Source: an uncultured Lachnospiraceae bacterium (lineage in GTDB: Bacteria; Bacillota; Clostridia; Lachnospirales; Lachnospiraceae). From it: a DNA stretch of 64,000 nucleotides. This document shows, piece by piece, positions 1-8,973 of this stretch. The DNA is taken from assembly GCA_949878435.1 (NCBI GenBank), contig CATLAK010000003.1:186001-250000 (forward strand), given 5' to 3'. Both the position numbers and the translations under genes were made by a program. Within the stretch, counting starts at the first letter, position 1. The number at the start of each line of letters is the position of its first letter. The notes under the pieces are model-generated. The model searched no databases. It had not been told where the DNA came from and was given only the letters and a program-made list of their open reading frames with translations.

Positions 1-1359
1 GTGTGCATTGGGATCAGCAGTTGCAACACCCACCGTTGCCGTTCTAGGCGCAACCTGATAATTGCTTGAATTGATCTTCTCCCGGCTCACTTCCACCCCG
101 TTTTCTGTGACCACTTTCCAGAGATTTGCCTTATATCCTATATGCGCAGACTGAACGGAGACAGAACCAATTGGAAGAGATTCATTTGCATAAATCACCT
201 CTGCATCGGGATACGTCTTGCTTATGACTTCACTTTCATACCGCACTTGATGAGAACTGTCCCTGGTCTCCATCCCGTATATGGTAAAGGTAATGCGCTT
301 ATCATCTGATGTTCTCCCCTCGATATAAATGGGCGCATCCGTATTGTTCACAAACTTAAAATCTTTCCCCGATGATTCTGCAATTGCTGCATCTGCAGAA
401 GGATCCACATAAGTCACAATCATAGAATGGTTGTGGCGTTCTGTGACCTCTAATTCTGACAAAAGGACGGCATTGTAAAGCGTGGTGGAAACCTGGCAGA
501 TTCCTCCTCCAAGACTGTCTACCACCTGTCCATTTAAATAAGACCCCGCCATATAATATCCATTCGCCGTGGAAAAGGGTGCAACTGCTTCATATGTAGA
601 AAATTCATCCCCGGGATACAGCGTCGTCCCATTAATCAGTGCGCATCCATTGCGCACATTAGCACTCCTTGAAGAACCCGAAGTGCTGAAGCTGGTGGTA
701 AAGGTACCCAGGATATCCTTTACTTTTGAAAGTTCCTCCTCAGTTCCCCTTGCCTCGTCCACTATGACTGCCAGTTCCAAGGTATCATCCTCTCTGTTCC
801 AGCCATCATGAAAAAAATTGCGTATCAGTTCCACGGAAGCCGTCTCATCCACCACCTGCCCTGTCTGCCCGGGACTAATTACGAATGCTTCGTTTTCCCT
901 CACGAGCGTGGCGTCCTTTGCTTCCAGATTAAAAGCAGAGCACTGCTCTGACAAAATCGTTTTAACCAGATTCATGTCCACATCAAACTCCAGCTGATAG
1001 ACCTTATTCTCATGCTCTAAGTCCTTAGCCGCCTTATAACGCTGTATCACATTTCCCGTCTGACCGATTCTTGCCGCCTCTTCTATAATTTCCGGGTTGC
1101 TCCATTTTAAGCCGATCTGCGCAGGGGTGACCTGAATCTCATTTCCATCTACAGCCACCAGCGTGATTACCTTGGTGCTGATTCCCTCCACATAATCTTC
1201 TATCATTTCCTGGGCTTCAGCGGCAGTCTTGCCTTCCAAAGACATTTCTTCCGCATAAATTCCCCCCAGTATTTTATTTTCTTCCTGTGCCTTCACCGGT
1301 AAGACTGATACCAGAAAGACCAGTCCAAAAAAGACAAGCCCCTTAGTGAATTTTTTCAT
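1..1359 (-). CDS. VanW family protein, C-terminus cut by window edge
   Basis: Open frame of 453 codons that runs off the left edge, so the C-terminus is missing. The start ATG at 1359 follows GGGGAGATAGATC. Residues 1-24 form a signal peptide (MKKFTKG then a hydrophobic run ending PVKAQE), so the protein is exported. The N-terminal half resembles the putative peptidoglycan-binding repeat found ahead of VanW domains (GKTAAEAQEMIEDYVEG; ISPGQTGQVVDE). The middle carries the VanW core: NGTTLYPGDEFSTYEAVAPF, NGQVVDSLGGGICQVSTTLY and ERHNHSM. The visible C-terminal part is beta-rich. The family is thought to act at the cell wall, but its biochemical role is unknown. It is transcribed away from the small gene at 1529. 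The identification is firm at family level only. Confidence 0.88.
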   Translation of the reverse strand, partial: MKKFTKGLVFFGLVFLVSVLPVKAQEENKILGGIYAEEMSLEGKTAAEAQEMIEDYVEGISTKVITLVAVDGNEIQVTPAQIGLKWSNPEIIEEAARIGQTGNVIQRYKAAKDLEHENKVYQLEFDVDMNLVKTILSEQCSAFNLEAKDATLVRENEAFVISPGQTGQVVDETASVELIRNFFHDGWNREDDTLELAVIVDEARGTEEELSKVKDILGTFTTSFSTSGSSRSANVRNGCALINGTTLYPGDEFSTYEAVAPFSTANGYYMAGSYLNGQVVDSLGGGICQVSTTLYNAVLLSELEVTERHNHSMIVTYVDPSADAAIAESSGKDFKFVNNTDAPIYIEGRTSDDKRITFTIYGMETRDSSHQVRYESEVISKTYPDAEVIYANESLPIGSVSVQSAHIGYKANLWKVVTENGVEVSREKINSSNYQVAPRTATVGVATADPNAH

Positions 1360-1528
1360 GATCTATCTCCCCATTTGCTTTATAGCAAAAAAGATGCTAT
1401 AGTTGGAATTATCATAGCAAGCACTATTAAAATAATAATAATGGATGATACGATTTTCTTGTTTTTCTTGTTATAAAAATGAAACATATTGTTCCTCCGT
1501 TTTATCCATCTATGAAAGGATATTATAT

Positions 1529-2140
1529 ATGAAATTTCCCATTTTTGCAAGTTTTATTGTATTTTGTATCTGGCTGGGTTATGAAATAAAGAAACACCGC
1601 CGTATGGAATCCAAAGCCTATGAATCTTTCTGGGAAAAGGAGGCTGCTGCCAACAGCACCAGACGCAAATCCCTTGATGATCTTGCTTATATAGAGATTC
1701 CCTTTGACCGTCTGCCCATGGAGCTTCTGAAGGATGACCCGGTAATTGCTGAATACCATGAAACCTTAAGGGAACTGTCTGAATCTCCTATCGTAAACTT
1801 CACAGGCATCAGCAATACAGACCTAAAACTTATGTACGGTGCGCCGAACATCGACCTTCTCTCCCGTTATGATCAAAGCTATACCATACTTGTCCGCACC
1901 CTCCAGAACCTTGGCAAGGCTTTATACGAAAAAGGATACGTGAAGGAAGCCTGCTGCACACTGGAATTTGCCGTTGAGACCCGTACCGATATCAGCGCCA
2001 CTTATAAACTTTTGTCTTCCATTTATCTGGAAAATAATCAGCCTGAAAAGATTAAAGCACTGATTCCCATTGCCCAGAGTTTGAACACCAGTCTCTCCGG
2101 TCACATTGTTTCCATGCTGGAAAACACTTTAAATGCATAG
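1529..2140 (+). CDS. Small membrane-anchored protein of unknown function, TPR-like C-terminus
   Basis: Encodes 203 residues from ATG 1529, which has GAAAGGA eight bases upstream. An in-frame ATG at 1445 would add 28 residues without a ribosome binding site, so I reject it. Residues 1-20 are a single hydrophobic anchor (KFPIFASFIVFCIWLGYEIK) followed by basic residues, so the rest is probably cytoplasmic. Residues 110-200 look like helical TPR-type pairs (LGKALYEKGYVKEACCTLEFAVE; LLSSIYLENNQPEKIKALIP). I recognise no named family. It converges on dnaJ, with a stem-loop between the two stops. A role as a scaffold would be a guess from the TPR-like helices. Confidence 0.75.
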   Translation: MKFPIFASFIVFCIWLGYEIKKHRRMESKAYESFWEKEAAANSTRRKSLDDLAYIEIPFDRLPMELLKDDPVIAEYHETLRELSESPIVNFTGISNTDLKLMYGAPNIDLLSRYDQSYTILVRTLQNLGKALYEKGYVKEACCTLEFAVETRTDISATYKLLSSIYLENNQPEKIKALIPIAQSLNTSLSGHIVSMLENTLNA

Positions 2141-2196
2141 TCTACTATCAGTTTATGTCCATGTACCTGGTAATATTACCAAAACACATATTTATA

Positions 2197-2229
2197 AAGA
2201 GGAAGGACGGCAGCGCCATTCTTCCTCTT
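2197..2229. terminator. Stem-loop between convergent genes (1529 gene and dnaJ)
   Basis: AAGAGGAAG at 2197-2205 pairs with CTTCCTCTT at 2221-2229 across a 15-base loop. It lies between the two convergent stop codons, so it could terminate both transcripts. The trailing U-run is weak on both strands. A separate perfect 14-base palindrome, TGGTAATATTACCA, lies just upstream at 2168-2181. Confidence 0.5.
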
Positions 2230-2235
2230 CTTAAT

Positions 2236-3396
2236 CTACTTCCAGAATTTCTTTTTCTTTGTGTCCTTAGCATCTGCCTTTTCTGCCTGCACATTCTTTG
2301 AAATATTTAAGCTGTCTCCTGTCATAGCATCAAACTGCCGCAGCAATTCCTTTGCCTCGTGGGATAATTTATCGGGAGTCTGTACTACCAGTGTCACATA
2401 GTGGTCTCCCCTGACATCTTTATTTCTCAAGGTAGGAACACCTTTGCCCTTTAAGCGGACCTTGGTATCCGTCTGCGTCCCCGGTTTTACCTCATAAAGC
2501 ACCTTTCCGTCAACCGTATCTACCAGCACATCGCCGCCTAACGCCGCCACCGCAAAGGAAACAGGTACGGTGGAATAAATATTGTAATCCTGCCTCTGGA
2601 AAATGGGATGGCGTCCCACGATCACCTCTACCAGCAGATCGCCTCTTGGACCGCCGTTTGACCCCGGCTCGCCTTTGTCGCGGATCCGCACGCTCTGCCC
2701 ATTATCGATACCGGCGGGAATAGATACCTGTATCTTTTTACGGCTTGCAATATATCCTGAGCCATGACAGTCCGCACATTTTTCTTTAATGACCTTGCCG
2801 GTACCGTTACACTCCGGACAAGTCTGTACGTTTCTGACCGTTCCAAAGAATGACTGCTGGGTAAATACCACCTGCCCCTTACCGCCGCACTTCTGACAGG
2901 TCTCAGGACTGGTTCCGGGCTTTGCGCCAGAACCGTGACAGGTTTTACATTCATCCTTAAGTGTAAGTTCAATTTCCTTATCAACGCCGAACACCGCTTC
3001 TTCAAAGGTGATCCTCACACTGGTTCTGATATTGGCACCCTTCATAGGACCGTTGCTTCCTCTTCCCTTACGTCCTCCTCCGAAGAAATCGCCGAAAATA
3101 TCGCCAAAAATATCACTGAAATCTGCACTGTTGAAGTCAAAGCCGCCGTATCCGCCGCCGCCCCCTTCAAACGCTGCGTGACCAAACTGATCGTACTGCC
3201 GCTTCTTCTCCGGATCGCTCAAAATCGCATAAGCCTCCGAAGCTTCCTTAAACTTTTTCTCCGCTTCCGCATCCCCGGGATTCATATCTGGATGATATTT
3301 CTTGGCAAGAGCCCTGTATGCTTTTTTAATGGCGGCATCGTCTGCGTTTTTATCGATGCCTAGAACCTCATAATAATCACGTTTCTGTTCTGCCAT
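2236..3396 (-). CDS. dnaJ: Chaperone protein DnaJ
   Basis: Hsp40 co-chaperone of 386 residues that stimulates DnaK ATPase and delivers unfolded clients. I start it at ATG 3396 ([13 protein letters not shown]), which has GGGAGG upstream; the frame is open further upstream but has no better start. Domain order is complete: J domain with the HPD motif ([11 protein letters not shown]), a Gly/Phe-rich linker ([11 protein letters not shown]), four CxxCxGxG zinc repeats ([32 protein letters not shown]), then the C-terminal substrate-binding barrels. It is last in the hrcA-grpE-dnaK-dnaJ operon, in canonical order, about 190 bases after dnaK. A stem-loop in that gap may reduce its transcription relative to dnaK. 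Confidence 0.98.
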   Translation of the reverse strand: MAEQKRDYYEVLGIDKNADDAAIKKAYRALAKKYHPDMNPGDAEAEKKFKEASEAYAILSDPEKKRQYDQFGHAAFEGGGGGYGGFDFNSADFSDIFGDIFGDFFGGGRKGRGSNGPMKGANIRTSVRITFEEAVFGVDKEIELTLKDECKTCHGSGAKPGTSPETCQKCGGKGQVVFTQQSFFGTVRNVQTCPECNGTGKVIKEKCADCHGSGYIASRKKIQVSIPAGIDNGQSVRIRDKGEPGSNGGPRGDLLVEVIVGRHPIFQRQDYNIYSTVPVSFAVAALGGDVLVDTVDGKVLYEVKPGTQTDTKVRLKGKGVPTLRNKDVRGDHYVTLVVQTPDKLSHEAKELLRQFDAMTGDSLNISKNVQAEKADAKDTKKKKFWK

Positions 3397-3485
3397 TTTT
3401 ATTCCTCCCATGCTTTCAGCGCACAACATGCCGCCAAAGGCGGCACAAAATTAAATATAGTATACAATAAAATGGTTCAAAGCAC

Positions 3486-3524
3486 AAGGAGAATGTAACT
3501 AACTGAAGCTGTTACATTCTCCTT
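3486..3524 (-). terminator. Stem-loop between dnaK and dnaJ
   Basis: AAGGAGAATGTAAC (3486-3499) pairs perfectly with GTTACATTCTCCTT (3511-3524) across an 11-base loop. It sits downstream of the dnaK stop and upstream of dnaJ on the minus strand. The following U content is poor (GUGCUUUGAACCAUUUU), so partial termination or an mRNA processing/stabilising hairpin is as likely as a full terminator. Confidence 0.6.
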
Positions 3525-3583
3525 GAGATAGCCAGCTATCTGCCTGCCTTACGAGTCTTTTTGTAGAATCTGACCACCTCGTT

Positions 3584-5458
3584 TTATACTTCTCTATAGT
3601 CTCCGTCAACCACATCGTCTGCCGGACCTGCATCTGCGCCCATGTCAGGACCTGCTCCTGCGCCCATATCGGGACCTGCTGCTCCGCCCGCCTGCTGCAT
3701 GTTCTCATACATCTTGGTGAACAGTGCCTGCGCACTTGTGGTAAGTTTTTCCTTAGCTGCTTTAAGTGCATCTAAATCAGAATCGGACATTTCCTGATCT
3801 TTCGTTCTCTCCAGGATATCCTTTACCGCCTGCATATCTGCTTCCACTGTGGATTTCTCGGAAGCATCGATCTTATCGCCGACCTCGTTCAATGCCTTTT
3901 CTGTCTGGAATACGAAGGAGTCAGCTTCGTTTCTCGTATCGATTGCTTCTTTTCTCTTCTTATCCTGTGCCTCAAATTCAGCTGCTTCCTTTACTGCCTT
4001 ATCGATTTCATCGTCAGACATGTTGGAGCTTGCCGTAATTGTGATATGCTGTTCTTTGCCGGTACCAAGGTCCTTTGCGGAAACATTAACGATACCGTTT
4101 GCATCGATGTCAAATGTAACTTCAATCTGAGGTACACCGCGCATTGCCGGAGGGATTCCATCTAAACGGAACTGTCCTAAGGACTTGTTATCCCTTGCAA
4201 ACTGTCTTTCACCCTGTAATACGTTGATGTCAACTGCCGTCTGGTTATCTGCTGCCGTTGAGAAAATCTGGCTCTTCTTGGTAGGAATCGTCGTATTTCT
4301 CTCAATCAGCCTAGTTGCAATGCCGCCCATGGTCTCGATAGAAAGAGAAAGAGGTGTAACATCCAAAAGAAGGATTTCACCGGCGCCTGCATCGCCTGCC
4401 AGCTTACCGCCCTGGATGGAAGCGCCTAGTGCAACACATTCGTCAGGATTCAGTGTCTTGCTGGGTTCATGACCTGTGAGCTGTTTTACCTTATCCTGTA
4501 CAGCAGGAATACGTGTAGAACCGCCTACCAACAGTACCTGACCTAAATCTGCGTTGGTAAGACCTGCGTCCTTCATTGCATTCTGTACAGGGATTGCTGT
4601 CTTTTCAACTAAATCATGTGTCAATTCATCGAATTTTGCTCTGGAAAGATTCATGTCAAAGTGCTTAGGACCTTCTGCAGTAGCTGTGATGAAAGGAAGA
4701 TTGATGTTGGTAGTCGTTGCAGAGGAAAGTTCCTTCTTTGCCTTTTCAGCTGCTTCTTTCAGTCTCTGAAGGGCCATCTTATCATTCGATAAGTCAACAC
4801 CTTCTGCCTTCTTAAATTCGTCGATCATCCACTGTGTCAGCTTGTTATCAAAATCATCTCCGCCAAGGTGTGTATCGCCGTTGGTTGCCAAGACTTCAAT
4901 GACACCGTCTCCGATTTCAATGATGGAAACATCGAAGGTACCGCCGCCTAAGTCATATACCATAATCTTCTGTTCTTTTTCATTGTCAAGACCGTAAGCT
5001 AATGCTGCTGCCGTAGGCTCGTTGATGATACGCTTTACGTCAAGACCTGCGATCTTGCCCGCATCCTTAGTTGCCTGACGCTGTGCGTCATTAAAATATG
5101 CAGGAACCGTAATGACTGCCTCCGTTACCTTTTCGCCCAGATAGCTTTCTGCGTCTGCTTTCAGCTTTTGAAGAATCATGGCTGAAATCTGCTGAGGGGA
5201 GTACTTCTTGTCATCGATACTGCGTCCTCTGTCTGTGCCCATGTCTCTCTTGATAGATGAAATTGTCTTTTCTGCGTTGGTCACTGCCTGACGCTTTGCA
5301 GGCTCGCCAATCAGCCTTTCTCCTGTCTTTGTGAACGCCACTACAGAGGGTGTCGTTCTTGCGCCTTCTGCGTTTGCAATAACGGTGGGCTTTCCGCCTT
5401 CCATAACCGCTACACAACTGTTTGTTGTACCTAAGTCAATACCAATTATTTTACTCAT
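3584..5458 (-). CDS. dnaK: Molecular chaperone DnaK (Hsp70)
   Basis: ATP-dependent Hsp70 of 624 residues, the usual length for Firmicutes. The start [18 protein letters not shown] is preceded by AGGAGGAGATCATT. The nucleotide-binding domain shows the phosphate-1 loop GIDLGTTNS, the signature [13 protein letters not shown] and the adenosine motif [12 protein letters not shown]. The substrate-binding domain follows ([13 protein letters not shown]), then the helical lid, then a Gly/Ala/Asp-rich tail ending [11 protein letters not shown]. It works with GrpE and DnaJ encoded on either side. The operon is controlled by HrcA through the CIRCE element upstream of hrcA. Confidence 0.99.
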   Translation of the reverse strand: MSKIIGIDLGTTNSCVAVMEGGKPTVIANAEGARTTPSVVAFTKTGERLIGEPAKRQAVTNAEKTISSIKRDMGTDRGRSIDDKKYSPQQISAMILQKLKADAESYLGEKVTEAVITVPAYFNDAQRQATKDAGKIAGLDVKRIINEPTAAALAYGLDNEKEQKIMVYDLGGGTFDVSIIEIGDGVIEVLATNGDTHLGGDDFDNKLTQWMIDEFKKAEGVDLSNDKMALQRLKEAAEKAKKELSSATTTNINLPFITATAEGPKHFDMNLSRAKFDELTHDLVEKTAIPVQNAMKDAGLTNADLGQVLLVGGSTRIPAVQDKVKQLTGHEPSKTLNPDECVALGASIQGGKLAGDAGAGEILLLDVTPLSLSIETMGGIATRLIERNTTIPTKKSQIFSTAADNQTAVDINVLQGERQFARDNKSLGQFRLDGIPPAMRGVPQIEVTFDIDANGIVNVSAKDLGTGKEQHITITASSNMSDDEIDKAVKEAAEFEAQDKKRKEAIDTRNEADSFVFQTEKALNEVGDKIDASEKSTVEADMQAVKDILERTKDQEMSDSDLDALKAAKEKLTTSAQALFTKMYENMQQAGGAAGPDMGAGAGPDMGADAGPADDVVDGDYREV

Positions 5459-5531
5459 AATGATCTCCTCCTGATTTTTATTTATGATACTGATTCATGT
5501 TTATTGCTGTCTGATTAATTCATCTGGCTGG

Positions 5532-6176
5532 CTAGCTTACCACCGCCACCATGCTGTGCCTTACCACGCTGTCCCTGTAAGTATATCCCTTTTGTAATTC
5601 CTGGGCGATCACGCCGGTTTCGTATTCCTCGCTTTCCACCTGCATGACTGCATTGTGGAACTCAGGATCAAATTCCTCACCCACAGCGGGAATCGGCTTT
5701 ACTTCCATTTTTTCCAATTCTGAAATGAGCTGTTTGTAAATCATTTCCATTCCTTCCGCAAAAGGCGAGTTTTTATCTTCCTCGGGGACCGTTGCAAGAC
5801 CTCTCTCAAAATTATCCACCACCGGCAGAATCTTTTCGATGACGCTTTTTGCTCCTGTTTCAAACATTGCTGTTTTTTCTTTTTCGGTGCGCTTCCGGAA
5901 ATTATCAAATTCAGCCATCTGCCGCTTTACCCGGTCTTCCAGTTCCTCAATTTTTTCCTTGAGGGCATCCTGTTTCTTATCGCTCTTTAATTTTTTCTTT
6001 GCTGCCTTCTTGTCAGCCTTACTCTCCGGCGCCCCGCTTTCCGCCTCCTCTTCACTTCCTGCTATAGGCTCTGCGGTTTCCTCCAGTTCCTGTTCTTCCT
6101 GCGCGTCTTCCATATCCTGTAATACTTCCTCTGTATCCAGATGGTCCTCAACGTCCTTTTTCAATTCATCACTCAT
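5532..6176 (-). CDS. grpE: Nucleotide exchange factor GrpE
   Basis: Releases ADP from DnaK to reset the chaperone cycle. The frame opens at 6185 (MKRMSDEL). I prefer ATG 6176 (MSDELKKDV), because the GGAAAGGG purine run abuts the first ATG but is about nine bases from the second. The product is 214 residues. The N-terminal third is acidic then basic and low in complexity, which is typical of the family. Residues 75-140 form the long coiled-coil dimerisation helix (LEDRVKRQMAEFDNFRKRTE). The C-terminal four-helix/beta-wing part is also recognisable (EFDPEFHNAVMQV; GYTYRDSVVRHSMVAV). It lies between hrcA and dnaK in the heat-shock operon. Confidence 0.96.
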   Translation of the reverse strand: MSDELKKDVEDHLDTEEVLQDMEDAQEEQELEETAEPIAGSEEEAESGAPESKADKKAAKKKLKSDKKQDALKEKIEELEDRVKRQMAEFDNFRKRTEKEKTAMFETGAKSVIEKILPVVDNFERGLATVPEEDKNSPFAEGMEMIYKQLISELEKMEVKPIPAVGEEFDPEFHNAVMQVESEEYETGVIAQELQKGYTYRDSVVRHSMVAVVS

Positions 6177-6196
6177 CCGTTTCATCCCTTTCCGCT

Positions 6197-7234
6197 TTAT
6201 GTCTTATTTTTATATAACTCATCCAACTGGTGGGTAATTGTCTTAAGTGTTCCTACGACCTTATCATAATCCATGCGCTTGGGACCGATAATACCTATGG
6301 TTCCCCGCATTCCTTCTCCCAGCTCGTAAGTCGCCGTCACCACGCTGCAGTCTTTCATAGTCTGAATCGGCGTCTCATTTCCAATATAGACCTGAATACC
6401 TGTATTCTTTTCATCTGAAAGGGTATCCTGTACCAGTTCTGTCAACATCTGCTTTTCCTCAAAGGTATTGATGATCTCACTGGCCTTCTGCTGGTCTGCA
6501 AGCTCTGGGTATCTGAAAATGTTATTCGCTCCGCTTGTGTAGATCTCCAGGTCTTCCTCCGCCTTAATGGACGCTGCAATGGCATCTATCACATCTGCCA
6601 CAATATCGCTGTGTATGCCTGCCTGCTGCTTCATAGCAGAAATCATGCCAAGATTAATTTCTTCCAGCGTCAGACCATTTAAATGCGTATTGAGCAGGAT
6701 ATTAAGTTTAAGGAGCGTTTCATCATCCAGTTCTCCGGATACGGAAATGATATTATTCTTGATTACATTCCCCTCCACCACCACCACTGCCAGAAGCTGG
6801 TTCACATCCACTCTGGAAAGCTGTATGAACTTGATCTTGTTCGTGTGAATCGTAGGTGCGGAAATCATGGTAGCATAATTCGTATTTGCTGCAAGGAGCT
6901 TTGCCACCTGTTTGAGAAGATGATCCATCTTATCCTCTCGCTCCAGCATCATTTCCTTTAATTCTTCCAGTTCCCTGTCCTTCTCCTCCATCATGGTATC
7001 CACATAAAGGCGGTACCCCTTATCGGAAGGAATCCTGCCGGCTGACGTGTGAGGCTGCAGGATGTAGCCCATTTCCTCCAAGTCCGACATCTCATTGCGG
7101 ATCGTCGCCGAACTTAAGTTTAAATCTGTATACTTGGAAATCGTCCGGCTGCCCACCGGCTCCCCTGTCTCAAGATAGTTCCGGATAATGGCCTGCAATA
7201 TTTTAATTTTTCTTTCACTTAACTGCACCTCCAT
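6197..7234 (-). CDS. hrcA: Heat-inducible transcriptional repressor HrcA
   Basis: Winged-helix repressor of class I heat-shock genes, which binds CIRCE. The frame could begin at a TTG at 7261, but ATG 7234 (MEVQLSERKIKILQ) sits just after GGAAGGAG, giving 345 residues; a GTG two codons later has better spacing and cannot be excluded. The N-terminal winged helix is clear (YLETGEPVGSRTISKY; SSATIRNEMSDLEEMGYI), followed by the HrcA motif LQPHTSAGRIPSDKGYRLYV. The C-terminal GAF-like core includes a conserved end (GTIGIIGPKRMDYDKVV). It is the first gene of the operon and has a perfect CIRCE between its promoter and start, so it should be autorepressed. Confidence 0.98.
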   Translation of the reverse strand: MEVQLSERKIKILQAIIRNYLETGEPVGSRTISKYTDLNLSSATIRNEMSDLEEMGYILQPHTSAGRIPSDKGYRLYVDTMMEEKDRELEELKEMMLEREDKMDHLLKQVAKLLAANTNYATMISAPTIHTNKIKFIQLSRVDVNQLLAVVVVEGNVIKNNIISVSGELDDETLLKLNILLNTHLNGLTLEEINLGMISAMKQQAGIHSDIVADVIDAIAASIKAEEDLEIYTSGANNIFRYPELADQQKASEIINTFEEKQMLTELVQDTLSDEKNTGIQVYIGNETPIQTMKDCSVVTATYELGEGMRGTIGIIGPKRMDYDKVVGTLKTITHQLDELYKNKT

Positions 7235-7274
7235 CACTCCTTCCCATCCGTTCAATGACAAGTTTTTTATTTTA

Positions 7275-7301
7275 TTAGCACTCGTCTTTAAGGAGTGCTA
7301 A
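7275..7301 (-). promoter_or_regulatory. CIRCE operator (HrcA-binding site)
   Basis: TTAGCACTC (7275-7283), a nine-base spacer, and GAGTGCTAA (7293-7301) match the CIRCE consensus exactly. It lies immediately downstream of the -10 box of the hrcA promoter, so bound HrcA would block transcription initiation. Confidence 0.98.
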
Positions 7302-7315
7302 CATCTTCTTTACCT

Positions 7316-7344
7316 AAAATAGCACTTACCCTATCTATTGTCAA
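7316..7344 (-). promoter_or_regulatory. SigA-type promoter of the hrcA-grpE-dnaK-dnaJ operon
   Basis: On the minus strand TTGACA (7344-7339) is separated by 17 bases from TATTTT (7321-7316). The -35 box is a perfect consensus and the -10 box matches four of six. CIRCE follows within about 15 bases, the normal arrangement for class I heat-shock operons. Confidence 0.8.
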
Positions 7345-7382
7345 CACATATATATCAAAATAATTATTAAAAAATTATAAAA

Positions 7383-7408
7383 GATGGATACCTTATAGGA
7401 TATCCATC
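7383..7408 (-). terminator. Terminator of the DUF6465 gene
   Basis: GATGGATA (7383-7390) pairs with TATCCATC (7401-7408). Read on the minus strand, the stem is followed by TTTTATAATTTTTTAA, a good U-rich tract. It isolates the upstream gene from the heat-shock promoter. Confidence 0.75.
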
Positions 7409-7471
7409 TCTCATAATTACATTTCTTATTACTCCGTTTGAACAATCTGATTCTTTCATATAAATGAAATA

Positions 7472-7921
7472 TTAAATAAAGAAGCTTCCTGTCACGTCGC
7501 CGTTGATTACATAATATGTAGTGTTCTCTTCCGGCTTTACATATAGCTCGATGCTCTTAATGTCTTCTTCTTTTCCATTTAAATCATATTTCCATACATC
7601 CCTGCAGCTCTTTACTAAGTCTTCAGGTGTATATGATTTGCCGTTGAACTGGAAATTAACAGTTTCACTGACTTCAGCCTTCTTTGCTGCGGGCTTTCTG
7701 CCAACTGTCTTCTTTTCTGTCTCTTTCTTTGCTGCTGCAGTCTTTTTAACAGCAGGCTTTCTTCCTGGCTTCTTTGCAGGTGCCTTTGCTTCTTTCTTAA
7801 CTGCTTCTTTTACTTCAGATTTCGTTTCAGCTTTAGGAGCGACCTTAGCTTCTGTCTTAACTTCTGCTGCCTTTACTTCTTCTTTAACAGGTGCTGCCTT
7901 TGCTTTTTTTACTTCTGCCAT
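7472..7921 (-). CDS. DUF6465-type protein with basic, AT-hook-like repeats
   Basis: 149 residues from ATG 7921 (AAAGGAG upstream). Residues 1-85 are a low-complexity Lys/Ala/Glu region like eukaryotic H1 tails, with two GRKPA motifs (KKPGRKPAVKK and KTVGRKPAAKK) resembling AT-hooks. Residues 88-149 form a compact conserved domain (VNFQFNGKSYTPEDLVKSC; TYYVINGDVTGSFFI) that I recognise as DUF6465, common in Lachnospiraceae. Non-specific DNA or RNA binding is a reasonable inference from the charged tail, but no function is established. It stands as a single gene with its own terminator. Confidence 0.8.
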   Translation of the reverse strand: MAEVKKAKAAPVKEEVKAAEVKTEAKVAPKAETKSEVKEAVKKEAKAPAKKPGRKPAVKKTAAAKKETEKKTVGRKPAAKKAEVSETVNFQFNGKSYTPEDLVKSCRDVWKYDLNGKEEDIKSIELYVKPEENTTYYVINGDVTGSFFI

Positions 7922-8009
7922 GATTAAAAACTCCTTTCACGCTGAGAAAACTGTTCTCTAACATGTATGCATTGAATAGGTATACAGGATACTCTCCCCC
8001 GAAAACACC

Positions 8010-8027
8010 CTGTTTTCTGGGAAACAG
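8010..8027 (-). terminator. Weak stem-loop downstream of uppP
   Basis: CTGTTT (8010-8015) can pair with AAACAG (8022-8027). An overlapping alternative pairs GAAAACA (8001-8007) with TGTTTTC (8011-8017). The two are mutually exclusive. It lies between the uppP stop and the DUF6465 gene on the minus strand, and only TGTTTTC follows it, so termination would be inefficient. Confidence 0.3.
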
Positions 8028-8078
8028 TGTACTCCATATTTTGCTTCTTGTCAACTAATTAACAACTTTTTCACAAAT

Positions 8079-8930
8079 TTATCCCATAATCCCAAAATAA
8101 AGCAGAACTATTGTTCCTAATATGATGCGATACCATCCAAATACTTTAAAGTCATGTTTCTTTATATATCCCATGAGAAAACGAATTACAATAATCGATA
8201 CGACGAACGCCGTAATCATGCCTGTGGCTAATATCATAATCTCATTTCCTGAAAAAGAAAATCCAAATTTTACAATCTTCAAAAGGCTTGCACCGAACAT
8301 CACCGGAATCGCCAGGAAGAAAGTAAATTCTGCTGCCACAGTCCTTGATACTCCTATTAAGAGCGCGCCAAGTATGGTTGCGCCTGAGCGGGAAGTACCT
8401 GGAAAAATAGCGGCAATCAATTGAAAAACGCCTATCATGAACGCTGTCTGAAAGGTAATCTCTGACAAAGAATTAATTTTTGCCATCCTGCCCTTATTCC
8501 TATTTTCAATCAAAATAAAGCCTATTCCAAACACAATCAGCGCGGCAGCCACACAAACTCCGTTGTAAAAAAGTTTTTCAAAATATTCATCAAAGAAAAT
8601 GCCCACAACAGCCGCAGGCAGGCAGGCTGCAATAATCTTAAACCACAATATCCAGATGTCCTTCTTACAATAAGACAAAAATCCCGACTGCTTCACAGGC
8701 TGGCTTTTGCCGTCCCTGCCAAATGGCCATATCTGATTCCAGAATAAGACCACAACAGCTAAGATAGCGCCAAGCTGGATCACTACCAGATACATCTGCA
8801 AAAAATCCTCCGAAACATCCAGCTTTACAAATTCATCCAGCAAAATCATGTGTCCTGTGCTGCTGATCGGCAGCCACTCTGTGATGCCTTCTACAATACC
8901 GAACAGCACCGCTTTTAAAAACTCGATCAT
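8079..8930 (-). CDS. uppP: Undecaprenyl-diphosphatase (BacA/UppP)
   Basis: Integral membrane enzyme that dephosphorylates undecaprenyl pyrophosphate to recycle the lipid carrier for peptidoglycan; overexpression gives bacitracin resistance in other bacteria. 283 residues, normal for the family. Both catalytic motifs are present: EGITEWLPISSTGHM near the N-terminus and PGTSRSGATI around residue 180. About seven to eight hydrophobic segments are visible. The start is well supported by GGAGGAATGATTT. It is monocistronic or co-transcribed with the aminotransferase upstream, whose stop is 43 bases away. Confidence 0.97.
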   Translation of the reverse strand: MIEFLKAVLFGIVEGITEWLPISSTGHMILLDEFVKLDVSEDFLQMYLVVIQLGAILAVVVLFWNQIWPFGRDGKSQPVKQSGFLSYCKKDIWILWFKIIAACLPAAVVGIFFDEYFEKLFYNGVCVAAALIVFGIGFILIENRNKGRMAKINSLSEITFQTAFMIGVFQLIAAIFPGTSRSGATILGALLIGVSRTVAAEFTFFLAIPVMFGASLLKIVKFGFSFSGNEIMILATGMITAFVVSIIVIRFLMGYIKKHDFKVFGWYRIILGTIVLLYFGIMG

Positions 8931-8973
8931 AAATCATTCCTCCAAAATATAAACTTTCAACAAGTCTTTTCTT

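Noticed and set aside
2168-2181. Perfect palindrome TGGTAATATTACCA between convergent genes
   Set aside because: At 14 bases and AT-rich it could be chance, and it lies in a terminator region with no promoter to regulate.
3499-3771. Open frame encoding a Gln/Arg-rich 90-residue peptide opposite the end of dnaK
   Set aside because: It lies in another frame of the dnaK 3' end and its composition reflects the Gly/Ala-rich tail of DnaK.
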